The notes beneath the pieces are model-generated. The model did no database searches, had not been told where the DNA came from, and saw nothing but the letters and a program-made list of their open reading frames with translations. Both the position numbers and the translations under genes were made by a program. A stretch of DNA of 64,000 nt from Mammaliicoccus sciuri (GTDB taxonomy: Bacteria; Bacillota; Bacilli; Staphylococcales; Staphylococcaceae): NCBI RefSeq assembly GCF_025561425.1, contig NZ_CP094824.1, forward strand, positions 1,798,001 to 1,862,000. Reading direction: 5' to 3'. Shown one piece after another: positions 1 to 10,123 of the stretch. Numbering within the stretch: the stretch's first letter is position 1; every line of letters starts with the position of its first letter.

Positions 1-2023
1 CTTCAATACGGATATCTTTAGCTGCTAATGCCATTTTAATGTCATCTTGTAAAGCAGTAATTCTAGATACTTTAACACCTTTTTCAACAGATAATTCAAA
101 CCTCGTTACAGTAGGTCCTTGTATCATATTTACTACATGTGCAGGCACATTAAAATGATAAAAAGCTTCATCAAGTTCTTTTTTCTTTTCCTCTAACCAT
201 TCACTATTATCTTCTTCCTCGACAACATCATCTAATATAGATACTGGTGGAAGTACATAAGATGGTCCTTTACGTTTAACAGCTTGGTTAGACGCATTTT
301 GTTCGTTTTGAGTTTCACTTTCTTTTTGTTGTATGTTTGATGTTTGTGTCTTGTTGATATTTGATGAACTTTTAAATGCTTGATGTTTACGCTTATCTGA
401 AGGTGTCATCATCACGTTAAATGGTGAAGATTTTCTTACAGACTTAGGCTTCAAGATAGGTTCGTGAGAAGGCGTCTCTTTAGGTTCTTCAGGTTGTTGA
501 ACCGGGTCCTCTATTTCTATAGGAGCGTTATTTGTTTCTTCTTCAGCAATAACATTATCCGCTTCTTCTGTTTCAGTATCACTTTCCACATCTAAATCAT
601 CAGATTCGAATAAGCTTTCATCTTTATCTTCTTCAGTTTCGTCAAATGTTAATACATCTTCAGCATTATCGATTGTATCTATTTCTTCAGCTTCAGAATC
701 AGAATCTTCTTCTTCAAAATAAATATCATCTTCGACAAATTGTTCTGATTGTGTAATGGATGCATCATCGTCTTCTTCAAGAGAATCATGCGTATCGATT
801 ATTTCTGAAGGTTCGATAACTGCTTCATTAGAATCATCATTATCTTCTTCAAAATGCTGTATTGCTTCAGCTTCAGTACTATCTTCAGCATTATGAGTTT
901 CTTCAACTTCATTACTTGATTCCACTTCTTCAACGATTTCATCAACATTGTCTTGTTGAATGTCATCTTCTGTATCATCAAAATCCAAGTCTATCTCTTT
1001 AAATTCATATGTAGTTAAATCATTGACATCTGGTTGTAACGCATTAGAATTAGCCGTCTCTTCTTGTAAATCGCTTGTTTCATCTTGATGTATGTCATTT
1101 TGTAATTCATCGTGTATCGCTTCTTGTTCATCTTCCACGTCTTGATAATCTTTTGAATCATTTTTAATATATGACGCTTGTTGTTTTAAATAATAGTCTT
1201 GATTTTTAATTTGTGACTTTTTCTGTTCTGAATCAAGACTGTTAAGTTCTTGTTCTCTTTTTTCTCTTAAAGCTTTTTCAAATTGTTTTTTCTTTTGAAG
1301 TTTCTTCTCGCGTTCTTTTCTAATTTCAGAAACAATTTGTGAAGCATAAATATTTTCAATGTTAATCGTATTGTCCGTCTTTGAATAAGTAGGGACATCT
1401 CGTACGATTTCACTACTTTGTTTACGTTTATTTTCTTTTTCAGCATCATTTTCAGTAGATTTAGCTGAATGATCTTTCAAACCACTATTAGGAACTTCTT
1501 TTTGCTTTCTCATACCGAATATTGCTGAAGGCACTTCAGAAGCTTTAAATTTTGGCTGATGTAAAGCATTCAATCTTTCTTCAAATTGATAGTCATCATT
1601 ATGACGTTTACTGTTGTCGTAGCGTTGAGAAGATTGTTTACTTTTCGTACCGTAATGATGTGTGACATCCTGGTCATAACTTCTTGACCTCTTAGCAGGT
1701 TCATATGAATCCACATTACGATTTCTTCTACGTCTTCTTCTATTCGTAGGAAAAGAAGCTGAGCTTTCATCATAAAATCTACTATCATGATATTTCTCTT
1801 CTCGTTGACTTGATTCATTATCATGTTGATGATGCTCTTGACTTGATTGCTCTTCATATTCCATTTGTATTGGAAATCTAAATTTGCCTTTAGGTCTTCT
1901 ATAAATTTCTTCATTAGTTGAATCTTCATCTGGATGATGATCAAAAGACACTTGATCGCTTTTTTGCTTTTCATTTTTTTGTTCATTTTTCGATTGCCAG
2001 AATATATCATCAAACCAACTCAT
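1..2023 (-). CDS. sftA: DNA translocase SftA (FtsK/SpoIIIE family), 5' part only
   Basis: About 674 codons are visible and the gene runs off the left edge. The ATG at 2023 begins MSWFDDIFWQ, and YRRPKGKFRFP follows near residue 40, as in staphylococcal SftA. No transmembrane segment is present, which fits soluble SftA and not membrane-anchored FtsK or SpoIIIE. A long Asp/Glu-rich linker fills roughly residues 300-520. The FtsK beta domain starts near residue 587 (SYVLPPVSILD), with GPTVTRFEL near 634 and LAAKDIRIE at the edge. The Walker motor lies outside the window. SftA is known to clear chromosomal DNA from the closing division septum. It follows ytpR directly and is probably co-transcribed with ytpQ and ytpR. 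Confidence 0.93.
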   Translation of the reverse strand, partial: MSWFDDIFWQSKNEQKNEKQKSDQVSFDHHPDEDSTNEEIYRRPKGKFRFPIQMEYEEQSSQEHHQHDNESSQREEKYHDSRFYDESSASFPTNRRRRRRNRNVDSYEPAKRSRSYDQDVTHHYGTKSKQSSQRYDNSKRHNDDYQFEERLNALHQPKFKASEVPSAIFGMRKQKEVPNSGLKDHSAKSTENDAEKENKRKQSSEIVRDVPTYSKTDNTINIENIYASQIVSEIRKEREKKLQKKKQFEKALREKREQELNSLDSEQKKSQIKNQDYYLKQQASYIKNDSKDYQDVEDEQEAIHDELQNDIHQDETSDLQEETANSNALQPDVNDLTTYEFKEIDLDFDDTEDDIQQDNVDEIVEEVESSNEVEETHNAEDSTEAEAIQHFEEDNDDSNEAVIEPSEIIDTHDSLEEDDDASITQSEQFVEDDIYFEEEDSDSEAEEIDTIDNAEDVLTFDETEEDKDESLFESDDLDVESDTETEEADNVIAEEETNNAPIEIEDPVQQPEEPKETPSHEPILKPKSVRKSSPFNVMMTPSDKRKHQAFKSSSNINKTQTSNIQQKESETQNEQNASNQAVKRKGPSYVLPPVSILDDVVEEEDNSEWLEEKKKELDEAFYHFNVPAHVVNMIQGPTVTRFELSVEKGVKVSRITALQDDIKMALAAKDIRIE

Positions 2024-2030
2024 AGGTTCA

Positions 2031-2636
2031 CTACCTTTCGTCTTCAAAGAATGGTGTTCCTACAGTATAACTATCATCTAATACCATTATACCTTTTTCT
2101 TTTGGAGCACCTTCTAAATCAAGTTCTTTCATTGAACAAATCATACCGCTAGAAGGAACACCACGTAATTCTGCATCTTTAATAATCATTCCACTAGGCA
2201 TTACCGCTCCTACTTTAGCAACAACAACTTTTTGACCTTGATCAATATTTGGAGCGCCACATACAATTTGTAATGTTTCATTACCAACATCAACTTTACA
2301 TACTGATAGTTTATCTGCATCAGGATGTTTTGATTTTTCAGATACGTATCCTACTACAAACTTAGGAGATAAATCAACGTCTAATTTATAATTAATATTA
2401 TTTTTCTCTAGTAAGTCTTGAATACTATTAATGTGTTTCTCTTCAACTTTAATATTGCCATTGCCTTCTATTTGAACATATTTAGAAGCATTGAATATAT
2501 TCAATCCAACAATTTTATCTTCGCTTTTGATAATTGTTAAATCATTTTGAAAATCATATTCTAATCCTTCAGTTATAGGTTCTAAAGTAACCATTAATAC
2601 GTCGCCAACACCATTTTTATTATAAAATAAATTCAT
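2031..2636 (-). CDS. ytpR: YtpR family tRNA-binding-domain protein
   Basis: 201 aa. The N-terminal ~85 residues are a small alpha/beta part. From about residue 90 there is an EMAP-II-like tRNA-binding OB fold: [50 protein letters not shown]. The same fold forms the N-terminal extension of PheT, but no synthetase core is present, so this is the free-standing YtpR type. It probably binds tRNA-like RNA; its cellular role is not established. A GGAG lies 8 nt before the ATG. It sits between ytpQ and sftA with short gaps, as in other Bacillales. Confidence 0.9.
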   Translation of the reverse strand: MNLFYNKNGVGDVLMVTLEPITEGLEYDFQNDLTIIKSEDKIVGLNIFNASKYVQIEGNGNIKVEEKHINSIQDLLEKNNINYKLDVDLSPKFVVGYVSEKSKHPDADKLSVCKVDVGNETLQIVCGAPNIDQGQKVVVAKVGAVMPSGMIIKDAELRGVPSSGMICSMKELDLEGAPKEKGIMVLDDSYTVGTPFFEDER

Positions 2637-2648
2637 TTCTCCTACTCC

Positions 2649-3527
2649 TTACAATCTTTTTTGATTATTTTTCATTTTTTTAAATATTTCTCTATTTTTT
2701 TCTAAACGCTCAATAACTTCTTGGTTTCTCTTACGAGAGTGATTTTTACCTAAAATAAATATTGGTTCTAAAGGTTTATCAGGTGTATAAGAGAATGATA
2801 ATGATGTTATTGGCACTAAGCCATTTTGGAAGAATTGCATCGTTATTTGCGCTACAATATCATATCCAATTTCATTTTTAATATCACAAATCACCAATAC
2901 ATCTTGATGAGGTGTAGCTAATAACATTTCACCTTCAATATTTTGATAAACATCTTTTAAGAATGTTTGATTGAGAATACGTGAAGCATCATATCCATCA
3001 TTCGTGTTAATGAAGTAGAATGTGTTGCCTTGAACTTCATCAGACTTGTAAGTTGTTTTTCTCTTTTTAATATTGAATAACGCTTGCTCTTTAATTTGTT
3101 CTTTCGTTAAATTAAGTTCACTGAGCATAGACTCATCTATTAGCCTATAAGTATTTCCTAAATCAAGCGCATAATATATATTTGTTTCAGCTGTATGTTC
3201 ATCAATGACAAAAGGTATACCTTCTTTAGTTTCTTTATGAAAACTAGTAGACCTTATGACAGGCAAAATCTCAATTTTATTAATTTCTTTATTAGTTTCA
3301 TCTTGCATTGCATTTATTGTTTCAGTGACGTAATAAACAATTTCGTCTATTGTTTTATTACCGTTATTTTTATATTTAGCAATAATCGGAGCTAATTTAA
3401 CTGAAAGCCCTTTTTGATTATCCGTTCGTTCAATTCTTAAACTTTCATTTTCCCTATCAAACTTAAAATTTGCATCTAAAGTTTTCAATCGGTCTTTTAA
3501 TAAATCTCTCATTTGAAAGACATTCAT
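2649..3527 (-). CDS. ytpQ: YtpQ family protein (DUF1444)
   Basis: 292 aa from the ATG at 3527 ([10 protein letters not shown]). The frame opens at 3536 on a GTG lying inside the GGAGTG ribosome site, so the ATG 8 nt further is the better start. There is no signal peptide or membrane segment. It belongs to the conserved cytosolic DUF1444 family, whose biochemical role is unknown. Visible conserved stretches include LPVIRSTSF and, near the C-terminus, [18 protein letters not shown]. It is first in the ytpQ-ytpR-sftA run, with a terminator between it and ytpP. Confidence 0.88.
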   Translation of the reverse strand: MNVFQMRDLLKDRLKTLDANFKFDRENESLRIERTDNQKGLSVKLAPIIAKYKNNGNKTIDEIVYYVTETINAMQDETNKEINKIEILPVIRSTSFHKETKEGIPFVIDEHTAETNIYYALDLGNTYRLIDESMLSELNLTKEQIKEQALFNIKKRKTTYKSDEVQGNTFYFINTNDGYDASRILNQTFLKDVYQNIEGEMLLATPHQDVLVICDIKNEIGYDIVAQITMQFFQNGLVPITSLSFSYTPDKPLEPIFILGKNHSRKRNQEVIERLEKNREIFKKMKNNQKRL

Positions 3528-3621
3528 ACTTAACACTCCTATTTTTATACCTCCATATAGTTTACAACAAATCGCAGTTATGTAACAGTGATAAACATAT
3601 TTAAATGAAGTTAAATAAAAT

Positions 3622-3675
3622 AAAAAAGCAGGTAATTCGAAAATAAAAGAAACTTTTTTCGACCTGCTTTTTTAT
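3622..3675 (-). terminator. Terminator between ytpP and ytpQ
   Basis: AAAAAAGCAGGT pairs with ACCTGCTTTTTT across about 28 bases, and an inner TTCGAAAA/TTTTTTCGA pair extends the stem. Reading on the minus strand it ends in a T-run, so it closes the pfoR-like/ytpP unit. The hairpin is nearly symmetrical. Confidence 0.85.
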
Positions 3676-3681
3676 ATAAAT

Positions 3682-3996
3682 TTAATTATTTAATCCATCA
3701 ATAAATGCACTAATTTGTGGAATTGTTTTTCTTTCTTTACCAACGTATCTATCAAGTTCTTGACCGTTGTTATAAGCGATAAAACTTGGAATGCCCATAA
3801 CATCAACTTCTTGGCATAAATCAATAAATTCATCACGATCTACTGATACAAATTGATATTGATTGTATTTCTCTTCAAGACCTGGTAAATCTGGATCTAT
3901 AAAATGACAATCCGGACACCAAGATGCTGTGAACATAAATATTGTTGGTTCGTTAATCAATGATTTGTATTCTTCGATTGACGTTAATTGTTTCAT
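3682..3996 (-). CDS. ytpP: Thioredoxin family protein YtpP
   Basis: 104 aa single thioredoxin fold. The active site is FTASWCPDCHF at residues ~22-32, a CPDC variant of the usual CGPC. VDVMGIPSFIAY supplies the conserved cis-Pro. It is cytosolic, with no signal peptide, and likely acts in thiol-disulfide exchange or low-molecular-weight thiol chemistry. The ATG overlaps the TGA of the upstream membrane protein (ATGA), so the two are probably translationally coupled. An AGGAAG ribosome site is present. Confidence 0.9.
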   Translation of the reverse strand: MKQLTSIEEYKSLINEPTIFMFTASWCPDCHFIDPDLPGLEEKYNQYQFVSVDRDEFIDLCQEVDVMGIPSFIAYNNGQELDRYVGKERKTIPQISAFIDGLNN

Positions 3997-5009
3997 TTCT
4001 TTGCACTTCCTATCATTAATGTTTGTTGACCATCTTTAATTATATGATACTTCTTCAATAAATGATAAACAAATAAACTGATTACAGCTGGTAATAAGAA
4101 ATGGAAGAATGCAATTTGTAAGTATACTTCTGCCGTACTACCCATTGTTTTAATCGTCATAATTTGCCCTACAAGTCCACTTGAACCCATTCCAGCACCA
4201 GCAGCATTATTTTCCATTGGCCAAAAGACTGTCATGATTGGTGCTACGACAATACTTGCTACGATTGGCGGTATTAATATAAAAGGCTGCTTTAAATAAT
4301 TTGGAATTTGAAGTTTACTTGTACCAATACCATGAGCAATAACACCTGAAATACCGTTATCTTTATAGCTTGTTACTGCAAAGCCGACCATATGACAACA
4401 ACCACCTATCGTAGCTGCTGCTGCCGCTGTTCCACTTAAGCCAAGCATTAATGCTAAAGCTGCACTTGAAATTGGACTACTTAGTGTAATTCCAACTATA
4501 AGGCTGACGAATATACCCATTAATAAAGGTTGTTGATCCGTACTTAATTGTATCCAGTTTCCTAATACTTTCATAAATGCATCGATAAATGGCGCTATAA
4601 ACTTTGCAATAGCTGCACCTATAAATAATGTTAAAATCGGTGATAAAATAATATCTATTTTAGTTTTGCCTGAATATAATCTTCCGAGTTCACTCGCAAA
4701 TACTGAAGATAAATAACTACCTACAGCGCCACCTTGTTCATATCCATACATTCCTGTTACAGCAGTTGTAAATATAATGAGTGGTGATGCGCCTAAACCA
4801 TAACTCACTGCTACCCCTACCCCAGCTCCAGTTAAAGTTTGAGCTAACTTACCTATTTCTATCATCATTGAAGTATCAAAATATGTATTTAATGATTGGC
4901 CTAAAGTTTCAATAATAAGTCCAACAATTAATGTACTAAACAAACCTAAAGCCATATAACTTAATCCATCTATAATTGTTCGATTAAAAAAAGATTTTAC
5001 GCGTTCCAT
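3993..5009 (-). CDS. PfoR-type / PTS EIIC-like multi-pass membrane protein
   Basis: 338 aa from the ATG at 5009 (MERVKSFFNRT), which has a GGGAG site; the longer frame to 5051 runs into the tcy terminator. About nine hydrophobic segments and Gly/Ala-rich loops (GAGVGVAVSYGLGAS, GTAAAAATIGGCCHM, NNAAGAGMGSSG) match the PTS_EIIC_2 / PfoR family. No IIA or IIB partner is nearby, so sugar phosphorylation cannot be assumed; members are annotated either as EIIC transporters or as PfoR-type regulators. Substrate unknown. Its stop overlaps the ytpP start. Confidence 0.8.
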   Translation of the reverse strand: MERVKSFFNRTIIDGLSYMALGLFSTLIVGLIIETLGQSLNTYFDTSMMIEIGKLAQTLTGAGVGVAVSYGLGASPLIIFTTAVTGMYGYEQGGAVGSYLSSVFASELGRLYSGKTKIDIILSPILTLFIGAAIAKFIAPFIDAFMKVLGNWIQLSTDQQPLLMGIFVSLIVGITLSSPISSAALALMLGLSGTAAAAATIGGCCHMVGFAVTSYKDNGISGVIAHGIGTSKLQIPNYLKQPFILIPPIVASIVVAPIMTVFWPMENNAAGAGMGSSGLVGQIMTIKTMGSTAEVYLQIAFFHFLLPAVISLFVYHLLKKYHIIKDGQQTLMIGSAKK

Positions 5010-5046
5010 TTGTTCACTCCCTTTAAAAGGATTATACAATAAAAAA

Positions 5047-5087
5047 TACACATGTCATTATTTAAATTAAAATAATAACATGTGTAT
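5047..5087 (-). terminator. Terminator after tcyABC
   Basis: ATACACATGT pairs with ACATGTGTAT and the stem extends through ATTAT/ATAAT. On the minus strand the hairpin ends in ATTTTTTATTG. It closes the amino-acid transporter operon and lies between tcyC and the PfoR-like gene. Confidence 0.8.
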
Positions 5088-5096
5088 GTTGAAACT

Positions 5097-5825
5097 TTAT
5101 ACTTCTATAACATTTAGAAATTTCTTCAATGCGTCTGTCTTCGGTTGAGTAAACATTTCTTCTGGTTTACCTTCTTCACCAATTAAACCATCGTGAATGA
5201 ATATCATTCTATCAGAAACTTCTCTTGCAAATCTCATTTCATGTGTAACAATGACCATCGTCATACCTTCATTGGCTAAATCTTTAATAACTTTTAATAC
5301 ATCATTCACTAACTCTGGGTCTAATGCTGATGTCGGTTCATCAAACAACATGACTTTAGGGTTCATTGCCAATGCTCTCGCAATCGCCACACGCTGTTGT
5401 TGACCACCAGATAAAGCATGAGGTCTTTGGTCTTTAACACTTTCTAATCCTACTTTTTCTAAAAGTTGAAGTGCTTCGTCATATGCTTTTTGTTTATTTA
5501 CTTTTTTAACAGTAACTAAACCTTCCATAACATTTTCAATTGCTGTTTTATGTGGAAACAAGTTGTAATTTTGAAACACCATACCAGATTGTTTACGGAC
5601 TTTAATTTGTGACTTCTTATTATCTGCTGTGTATGTTTCGCCATTAACAACTACAGTCCCTTCAGTCGGAATTTCTAATGCATTCATCATTCTCAATAAA
5701 GTTGTCTTACCAGAACCTGATCTTCCAATTAAAGTAATCACTTCACCTTTATCTACTGAAAGATTAATCCCTTTGATGACTTCTTTATCATTAAATGATT
5801 TTTTAATATTTTGAAGTTCAATCAT
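5097..5825 (-). CDS. tcyC: Polar amino-acid (probably cystine) ABC transporter ATPase
   Basis: 242 aa. Walker [11 protein letters not shown] at ~34, Q-loop [10 protein letters not shown], signature [10 protein letters not shown], Walker [13 protein letters not shown] and switch His in [10 protein letters not shown] are all intact. It is a GlnQ/TcyC-type ATPase energising uptake by TcyB with lipoprotein TcyA. Its ATG overlaps the tcyB stop (ATGA). The Tcy assignment rests mostly on the binding protein; a glutamine or arginine system is the alternative. It is last in the operon, followed by a terminator. Confidence 0.85.
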   Translation of the reverse strand: MIELQNIKKSFNDKEVIKGINLSVDKGEVITLIGRSGSGKTTLLRMMNALEIPTEGTVVVNGETYTADNKKSQIKVRKQSGMVFQNYNLFPHKTAIENVMEGLVTVKKVNKQKAYDEALQLLEKVGLESVKDQRPHALSGGQQQRVAIARALAMNPKVMLFDEPTSALDPELVNDVLKVIKDLANEGMTMVIVTHEMRFAREVSDRMIFIHDGLIGEEGKPEEMFTQPKTDALKKFLNVIEV

Positions 5826-6541
5826 GAACGATACCCTCTTTCAATATAAGATTCATAGTAAGATTGAATGATTGATATGATAAAACATACAATCCAATAT
5901 AATATCGCTACTAGTAAATAAATTGTTAAGAATTCATAAGTTGTAGAAGCGACTTCTTGCGCTTTTCTAAACATTTCTGCTACTAAAATAAAGCCAAGTA
6001 AAGACGTATCTTTAATCAAGCTTAAGAATGTATTACCTAATGCAGGTACTGAAACTCTAATTGCTTGAGGTAATATAATTCTTTGTACAGTTTGTTTATA
6101 ATTCATACCAATCGAGTATGCCGCTTCAGTTTGACCTTTCGGAATAGACATAATTCCACCTCTTAAAATCTCAGATGCGTATGCACCTACATTAAGAGAA
6201 AGACCAATGATCGCAGCTATGACAGGTGACAAAGTCAATTGATTGTCTGCATTTCCTGTTGCCAATCTACCAATCTCAGGGATTCCGTAAAAGATAATGA
6301 ATAATTGAACAATCATCGGTGTACCACGAATGATTGAAACATAAAAACGTGCAATCCCTTTTAGAACTTTACTACTTGATATACGCATTAATGCTGTAAC
6401 TAATGCCAAGATTAAACCAAGCACAAAAGTAACTAAAGTAATAGGAATAGAATATTTAACTAGACCCTCTAACATCGGTAGAAATGCTTGTTTGGCAGCA
6501 TTTAATGCATGAAGTTGCTCATCATTTAGGCTCTGAAACAT
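5822..6541 (-). CDS. tcyB: Polar amino-acid (probably cystine) ABC transporter permease
   Basis: 239 aa from the ATG at 6541 ([10 protein letters not shown]); a TTG three codons upstream is also open. It has three to five transmembrane segments of the HisM family. The EAA coupling loop for the ATPase is visible as [25 protein letters not shown] near residues 140-165. The start lies about 20 nt inside the end of tcyA with no strong ribosome site, which suggests translational coupling. It forms the membrane channel of the three-gene importer. Confidence 0.85.
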   Translation of the reverse strand: MFQSLNDEQLHALNAAKQAFLPMLEGLVKYSIPITLVTFVLGLILALVTALMRISSSKVLKGIARFYVSIIRGTPMIVQLFIIFYGIPEIGRLATGNADNQLTLSPVIAAIIGLSLNVGAYASEILRGGIMSIPKGQTEAAYSIGMNYKQTVQRIILPQAIRVSVPALGNTFLSLIKDTSLLGFILVAEMFRKAQEVASTTYEFLTIYLLVAILYWIVCFIISIIQSYYESYIERGYRS

Positions 6542-7301
6542 TAGCGCCAAACCATTTCTTACTTATTTTTTCTAATTCGCCATTATCTTTTAAAGTTTTT
6601 AGACCTTTATTAAAATCTTTAATCACTTTGTCATCTTCTTTTTTACTAAATGTAAATGCAGATTGACTTTGTTCAGCATCACCTTCAATTGCTTTTATTT
6701 TAGCGTTAGGTTTTTGCTTTTTATAATCTAAATATGAAATATTATCATTGAAAGTACCTTCAACACGATTTGATTGTAATAAATCCATCGCTTGGTTGAA
6801 GCCATCTACTTTTGTAATATCTGCACCTTTTGATTTTGCAAGTTTACCATAGTTAGATGTTAAAGTTTGAGCTAATTTTTTACCTTTAACGTCGTCGAAT
6901 GATTTAATGTCTTTATTATTCTCATTTACTACTAATACACCATTTGAATAAGTGTATGGATCTGAGAATTTATATTTTGCTTTTCTTTCGTCATTGATAC
7001 CAACTTGGTTAGCAATCATGTCAAAACGTCCTGAATCTAACCCAGCAAACATTGAATCCCATTGTGTTTCTTTAAATTCAACTTTGTAACCCATTTCTTT
7101 AGCAACTGCTTTTGTTACTTCTACATCATATCCAGTTAACTTATCATTTTTATCATGGAAGCTAAATGGTGAATACGTACCTTCTGTACCTACTACAATT
7201 GTTTTATCATCTTTCTTACTACTTTCTTTCTTGTCGTTGCTGTTTCCACATGCAGCTAACACAACAATTAATGCAATAATTAAAAATATACCCTTTTTCA
7301 T
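6522..7301 (-). CDS. tcyA: Cystine-type ABC substrate-binding lipoprotein
   Basis: 259 aa. The signal peptide ends in lipobox VLAAC (Cys ~18), so it is tethered to the outer face of the membrane. A Lys/Ser-rich linker follows, then the SBP_bac_3 fold: VGTEGTYSPFSF, LTGYDVEVTKAVAKEMG, and NQVGINDERKAKYKFS near residues 110-125. These match TcyA-type cystine binders. An SBP of this class can also bind other polar amino acids, so cystine is an inference. GAGGGG precedes the ATG. It is first in tcyABC. Confidence 0.85.
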   Translation of the reverse strand: MKKGIFLIIALIVVLAACGNSNDKKESSKKDDKTIVVGTEGTYSPFSFHDKNDKLTGYDVEVTKAVAKEMGYKVEFKETQWDSMFAGLDSGRFDMIANQVGINDERKAKYKFSDPYTYSNGVLVVNENNKDIKSFDDVKGKKLAQTLTSNYGKLAKSKGADITKVDGFNQAMDLLQSNRVEGTFNDNISYLDYKKQKPNAKIKAIEGDAEQSQSAFTFSKKEDDKVIKDFNKGLKTLKDNGELEKISKKWFGANVSEPK

Positions 7302-7388
7302 ATATACACCCCTCTATTCTTAGTATCCAAATCGGAATAAACATATTTTAGACCGAATTAAAACTACTGTCAATTACTAAAATCTGGA

Positions 7389-8465
7389 CTATTTAAATTT
7401 CAAATATTCAATCTTTTCTGAACTTAAATTTAACACGATTTCATTGAGCAATAATTTTGCACTTTCATAATCTCTTGGGTCATATATAGCTTTACTTGTA
7501 TGGATATATCTAGCACAAACACCGATTACCGCAGTTGGGATACCTGTTAGAGCTTTATGGATTTCTCCACCATCTGTACCACCTGGTGATTGGAAGTATT
7601 GATGATTAATTTCTTTTTCTTCAACCATTTCAATTAAATAATCTCTCATTCTTTCAGATAAAATCATCGTACGATCTAAAATTCTAATTAATACACCTTT
7701 TCCTAAAGCACCTGATAAGCCAACGTGTCCTTTCATATCATTTGCAGGTGAACAATCTACAACTAATGCTAAATCTGGTTTGATTAAATTCACACTTGCT
7801 GAAGCACCTCTTAAACCAACTTCTTCTTGAACATTTGCGCCTACATATAAATCAACATCAAGCTCTTCATCTTTAACTGCTTCTAATAATTCTAATCCAA
7901 CTAAACAACCATATCTATTATCCCATGCTTTAGCGAGTATTCTATTCTCTGTTAGTTGTTCAAAATTCGTACTTGGAACAATTGTATCACCAATTTTAAT
8001 GCCCATTTCTTTTAATTGATCAATACTTTCTGCACCAACATCTAAAAGCATATCTTCAATAGAAACACCTGACTCTTTACCAGTTCTAAAATGTTTAGGG
8101 ATACTGCCAACTACGCCGTTATAGTATTTACCGTCACGCGTTTTTAACTGTAGTGTTTGTGATAGCCATACGTCTGATGACACACCGCCAAGTGGTGTGA
8201 ACTTTAACATACCCTCTTTTGTCATTTCAGTAACCATAAAGCCAATTTCATCCATATGAGCTGCTACTAATACTTTAGGTGCATTTTCTTTTTTAGATTT
8301 TTTCACACCATAAATACTGCCCATATTATCACCAATAATTTCATCAACAAATGGTGCCATTTTTTCTTTTAAATATTCACGTACTTCATTTTCAAATCCA
8401 GGTACAGCATGTAATTCTGTTAATTCTTTCATTCTATTAAGTGTTTCTTGTCTAATTTTTGTCAT
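7389..8465 (-). CDS. ytoP: M42 family metallopeptidase (glutamyl aminopeptidase type)
   Basis: 358 aa, the usual family length. Metal ligands and catalytic residues can be placed: AAHMDEIGFM (His and Asp), AWDNRYGC (bridging Asp), QEEVGLRGA (catalytic and ligand Glu), VVDCSPAND (Asp) and RYIHTS (His). It is a cytosolic dinuclear aminopeptidase that trims peptides and probably forms the large tetrahedral oligomers known for the family. Good AAGGAG site. It is single-gene and divergent from the small exported protein at 8545. Confidence 0.9.
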   Translation of the reverse strand: MTKIRQETLNRMKELTELHAVPGFENEVREYLKEKMAPFVDEIIGDNMGSIYGVKKSKKENAPKVLVAAHMDEIGFMVTEMTKEGMLKFTPLGGVSSDVWLSQTLQLKTRDGKYYNGVVGSIPKHFRTGKESGVSIEDMLLDVGAESIDQLKEMGIKIGDTIVPSTNFEQLTENRILAKAWDNRYGCLVGLELLEAVKDEELDVDLYVGANVQEEVGLRGASASVNLIKPDLALVVDCSPANDMKGHVGLSGALGKGVLIRILDRTMILSERMRDYLIEMVEEKEINHQYFQSPGGTDGGEIHKALTGIPTAVIGVCARYIHTSKAIYDPRDYESAKLLLNEIVLNLSSEKIEYLKFK

Positions 8466-8544
8466 TGTAAATCTCCTTATTGAAATATTTATCTATCATT
8501 CATTCTTTGTGTTAAACTTAAATTAAATAGAAGGAGGCATGGTC

Positions 8545-8859
8545 ATGCAGAATAATAAGTTCCGCTTTTTCATTATATTATTGTCCGTTTTTACTGGTTT
8601 AAGTATTGTTGCTTCTATCGTATATGCCAAGCAATATAAACCATACAGTTGTGAAGAAATACTTAAACAAGTCAAAGCACAATTTAATAAGGTTGAAGCC
8701 TCTTATATATTACATATCCCAAAGACCTACCAAAAATTCGGCATTGAAACTAAAGTTGTGCATGGTGGTATTACCGTTAATAATGATGGTAAACAAGTAC
8801 ACTATGAATTTATAGCCGATGCCTTTAATGGCCAAGTCATTGATATATTTGAAATTTAA
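8545..8859 (+). CDS. Small exported protein, possibly PepSY-like
   Basis: 104 aa. AGGAGG lies 8 nt before the ATG at 8545, but directly against the ATG at 8539, so 8545 is preferred. One N-terminal hydrophobic segment (FFIILLSVFTGLSIVASIVYA) acts as signal or anchor. About 75 outer residues follow; VVHGGITVNNDG, then VHYEFIADAFNGQVIDIFEI near the end, resembles a PepSY-type beta strand and helix. Function unknown. It is divergent from ytoP and ends in a strong terminator. Confidence 0.7.
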   Translation: MQNNKFRFFIILLSVFTGLSIVASIVYAKQYKPYSCEEILKQVKAQFNKVEASYILHIPKTYQKFGIETKVVHGGITVNNDGKQVHYEFIADAFNGQVIDIFEI

Positions 8860-8873
8860 TAAGCTTAAAAGAT

Positions 8874-8911
8874 GAGTCTGAGTGATTAATTTAAACCTCA
8901 GACTCTTTTTT
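8874..8911 (+). terminator. Terminator between the small exported protein and patB
   Basis: GAGTCTGAG and CTCAGACTC form a perfect 9-bp stem, followed by TTTTTT on the + strand. The genes converge here, and the hairpin may also slow minus-strand transcripts of patB. Confidence 0.9.
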
Positions 8912-8923
8912 ATGACTGAAACA

Positions 8924-10123
8924 TTATTCAATTTCACCATGATCAAGTGCGTCGAATGATTTTTTAATAGATTCTAAACCGCTTCTTAATTTTTCTTCAC
9001 TACAAGCTAAATTCATTCTGAAATGATAACTTTCTCCAAGCTCGTACGAATGGCCAATGCCTGTTGCAAGTTTACCTACAGATTGCAATGCTTTTTGAAC
9101 ATCACTTTCTACGTAACCACTTTTAGAAAAGTCTATCCAAGCTAAATATGTCGATTCAGGTTTAATGAATGATAACTGATCAGACATTTCATTTTTAATA
9201 AATTCATCTAAGATGTTCATATTCTTCTCGATATGCTCATTTAATTGATCTACCCATTCACCTGCTTCATTATAAGCTACTTTAACTGCTTCTACAGCCA
9301 ATGTATTTGCAGCAGACAATCCATAATATGTTGCCAATTTACGATTGAATTGTAATGTGAAATAGCGATGTTTTGTAATCATATAACTACTTGCTAAACT
9401 CGCTAAGTTAAATGTTTTACCTAATCCAGTAACAACAAGAATCGGAGAATCTAACGTCATTTCATTCGTCATAGAATAGAATCCATTTTCACTTCTCACA
9501 AAATCCATATGAATTTCATCAGAAACAATAAAGACATCATGTCTTTCACACACATCCTTCATAAATGCACATTCTTCTTTTGTCCAAACTTTACCTGTTG
9601 GATTATGAGGATTACACAGGACTAACACTTTAACATCATCACGTGCTGCCATTTCTTCAAATTGTTCTTTATCCAACTCATAACCGTTATCTGTCGCTAC
9701 TAATGGCGATTCAACTGCCACTCTTTTATTACCTTCAATTAAATTTAAAAAGGCATTATATGAAGGCGTATGAATTAACACACCTTCACCTTCTTTAGTA
9801 AATTCACGTATCACTTCAGTTACCGTAAATAAAATACTTGGCACATAATATATATCATTCTTTTGGATGTTCACAGAAAATCTTGTTTTGTACCAATTTT
9901 TAATCGCATTTAAATATGCTTCTTGCTTCCATACTAAATAACCGAAATGCGCTTGATCCAATTTATTTTTCAAATGGTTAATAATAAAATCAGGTGTCTT
10001 AATATCCATATCAGCAATCCAAAATGGTTCTAAGTTCTCATAATCATAAACTTTACGTTGTCCATCATATGCTACTGTTGCTGTTCCCCTTCTATCAATC
10101 ACTTCATCAAAATTATATTTCAA
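8924..10123 (-). CDS. patB: PatB/MalY-type PLP aminotransferase (cystathionine beta-lyase)
   Basis: 399 aa, fold-type I PLP enzyme. It starts at a TTG with GAAGGGATG upstream. Family landmarks: PFWIADMDIKTP near residue 35, CNPHNPTGKVW, VSDEIHMDF (Asp for PLP) and the PLP lysine in TGLGKTFNLASLASS around 235. MalY/PatB enzymes are C-S beta-lyases that split cystathionine or cysteine conjugates. The start overlaps the end of ytnP by 11 nt, so the two are co-translated. Not far away is a cystine importer, which fits a sulfur-amino-acid theme. Confidence 0.87.
   Translation of the reverse strand: MKYNFDEVIDRRGTATVAYDGQRKVYDYENLEPFWIADMDIKTPDFIINHLKNKLDQAHFGYLVWKQEAYLNAIKNWYKTRFSVNIQKNDIYYVPSILFTVTEVIREFTKEGEGVLIHTPSYNAFLNLIEGNKRVAVESPLVATDNGYELDKEQFEEMAARDDVKVLVLCNPHNPTGKVWTKEECAFMKDVCERHDVFIVSDEIHMDFVRSENGFYSMTNEMTLDSPILVVTGLGKTFNLASLASSYMITKHRYFTLQFNRKLATYYGLSAANTLAVEAVKVAYNEAGEWVDQLNEHIEKNMNILDEFIKNEMSDQLSFIKPESTYLAWIDFSKSGYVESDVQKALQSVGKLATGIGHSYELGESYHFRMNLACSEEKLRSGLESIKKSFDALDHGEIE

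Noticed and set aside
1570-2013. 147-codon minus-strand frame inside sftA
   Set aside because: It is the shifted frame of sftA. The true frame starts at 2023 with a recognisable SftA N-terminus and continues to the edge.
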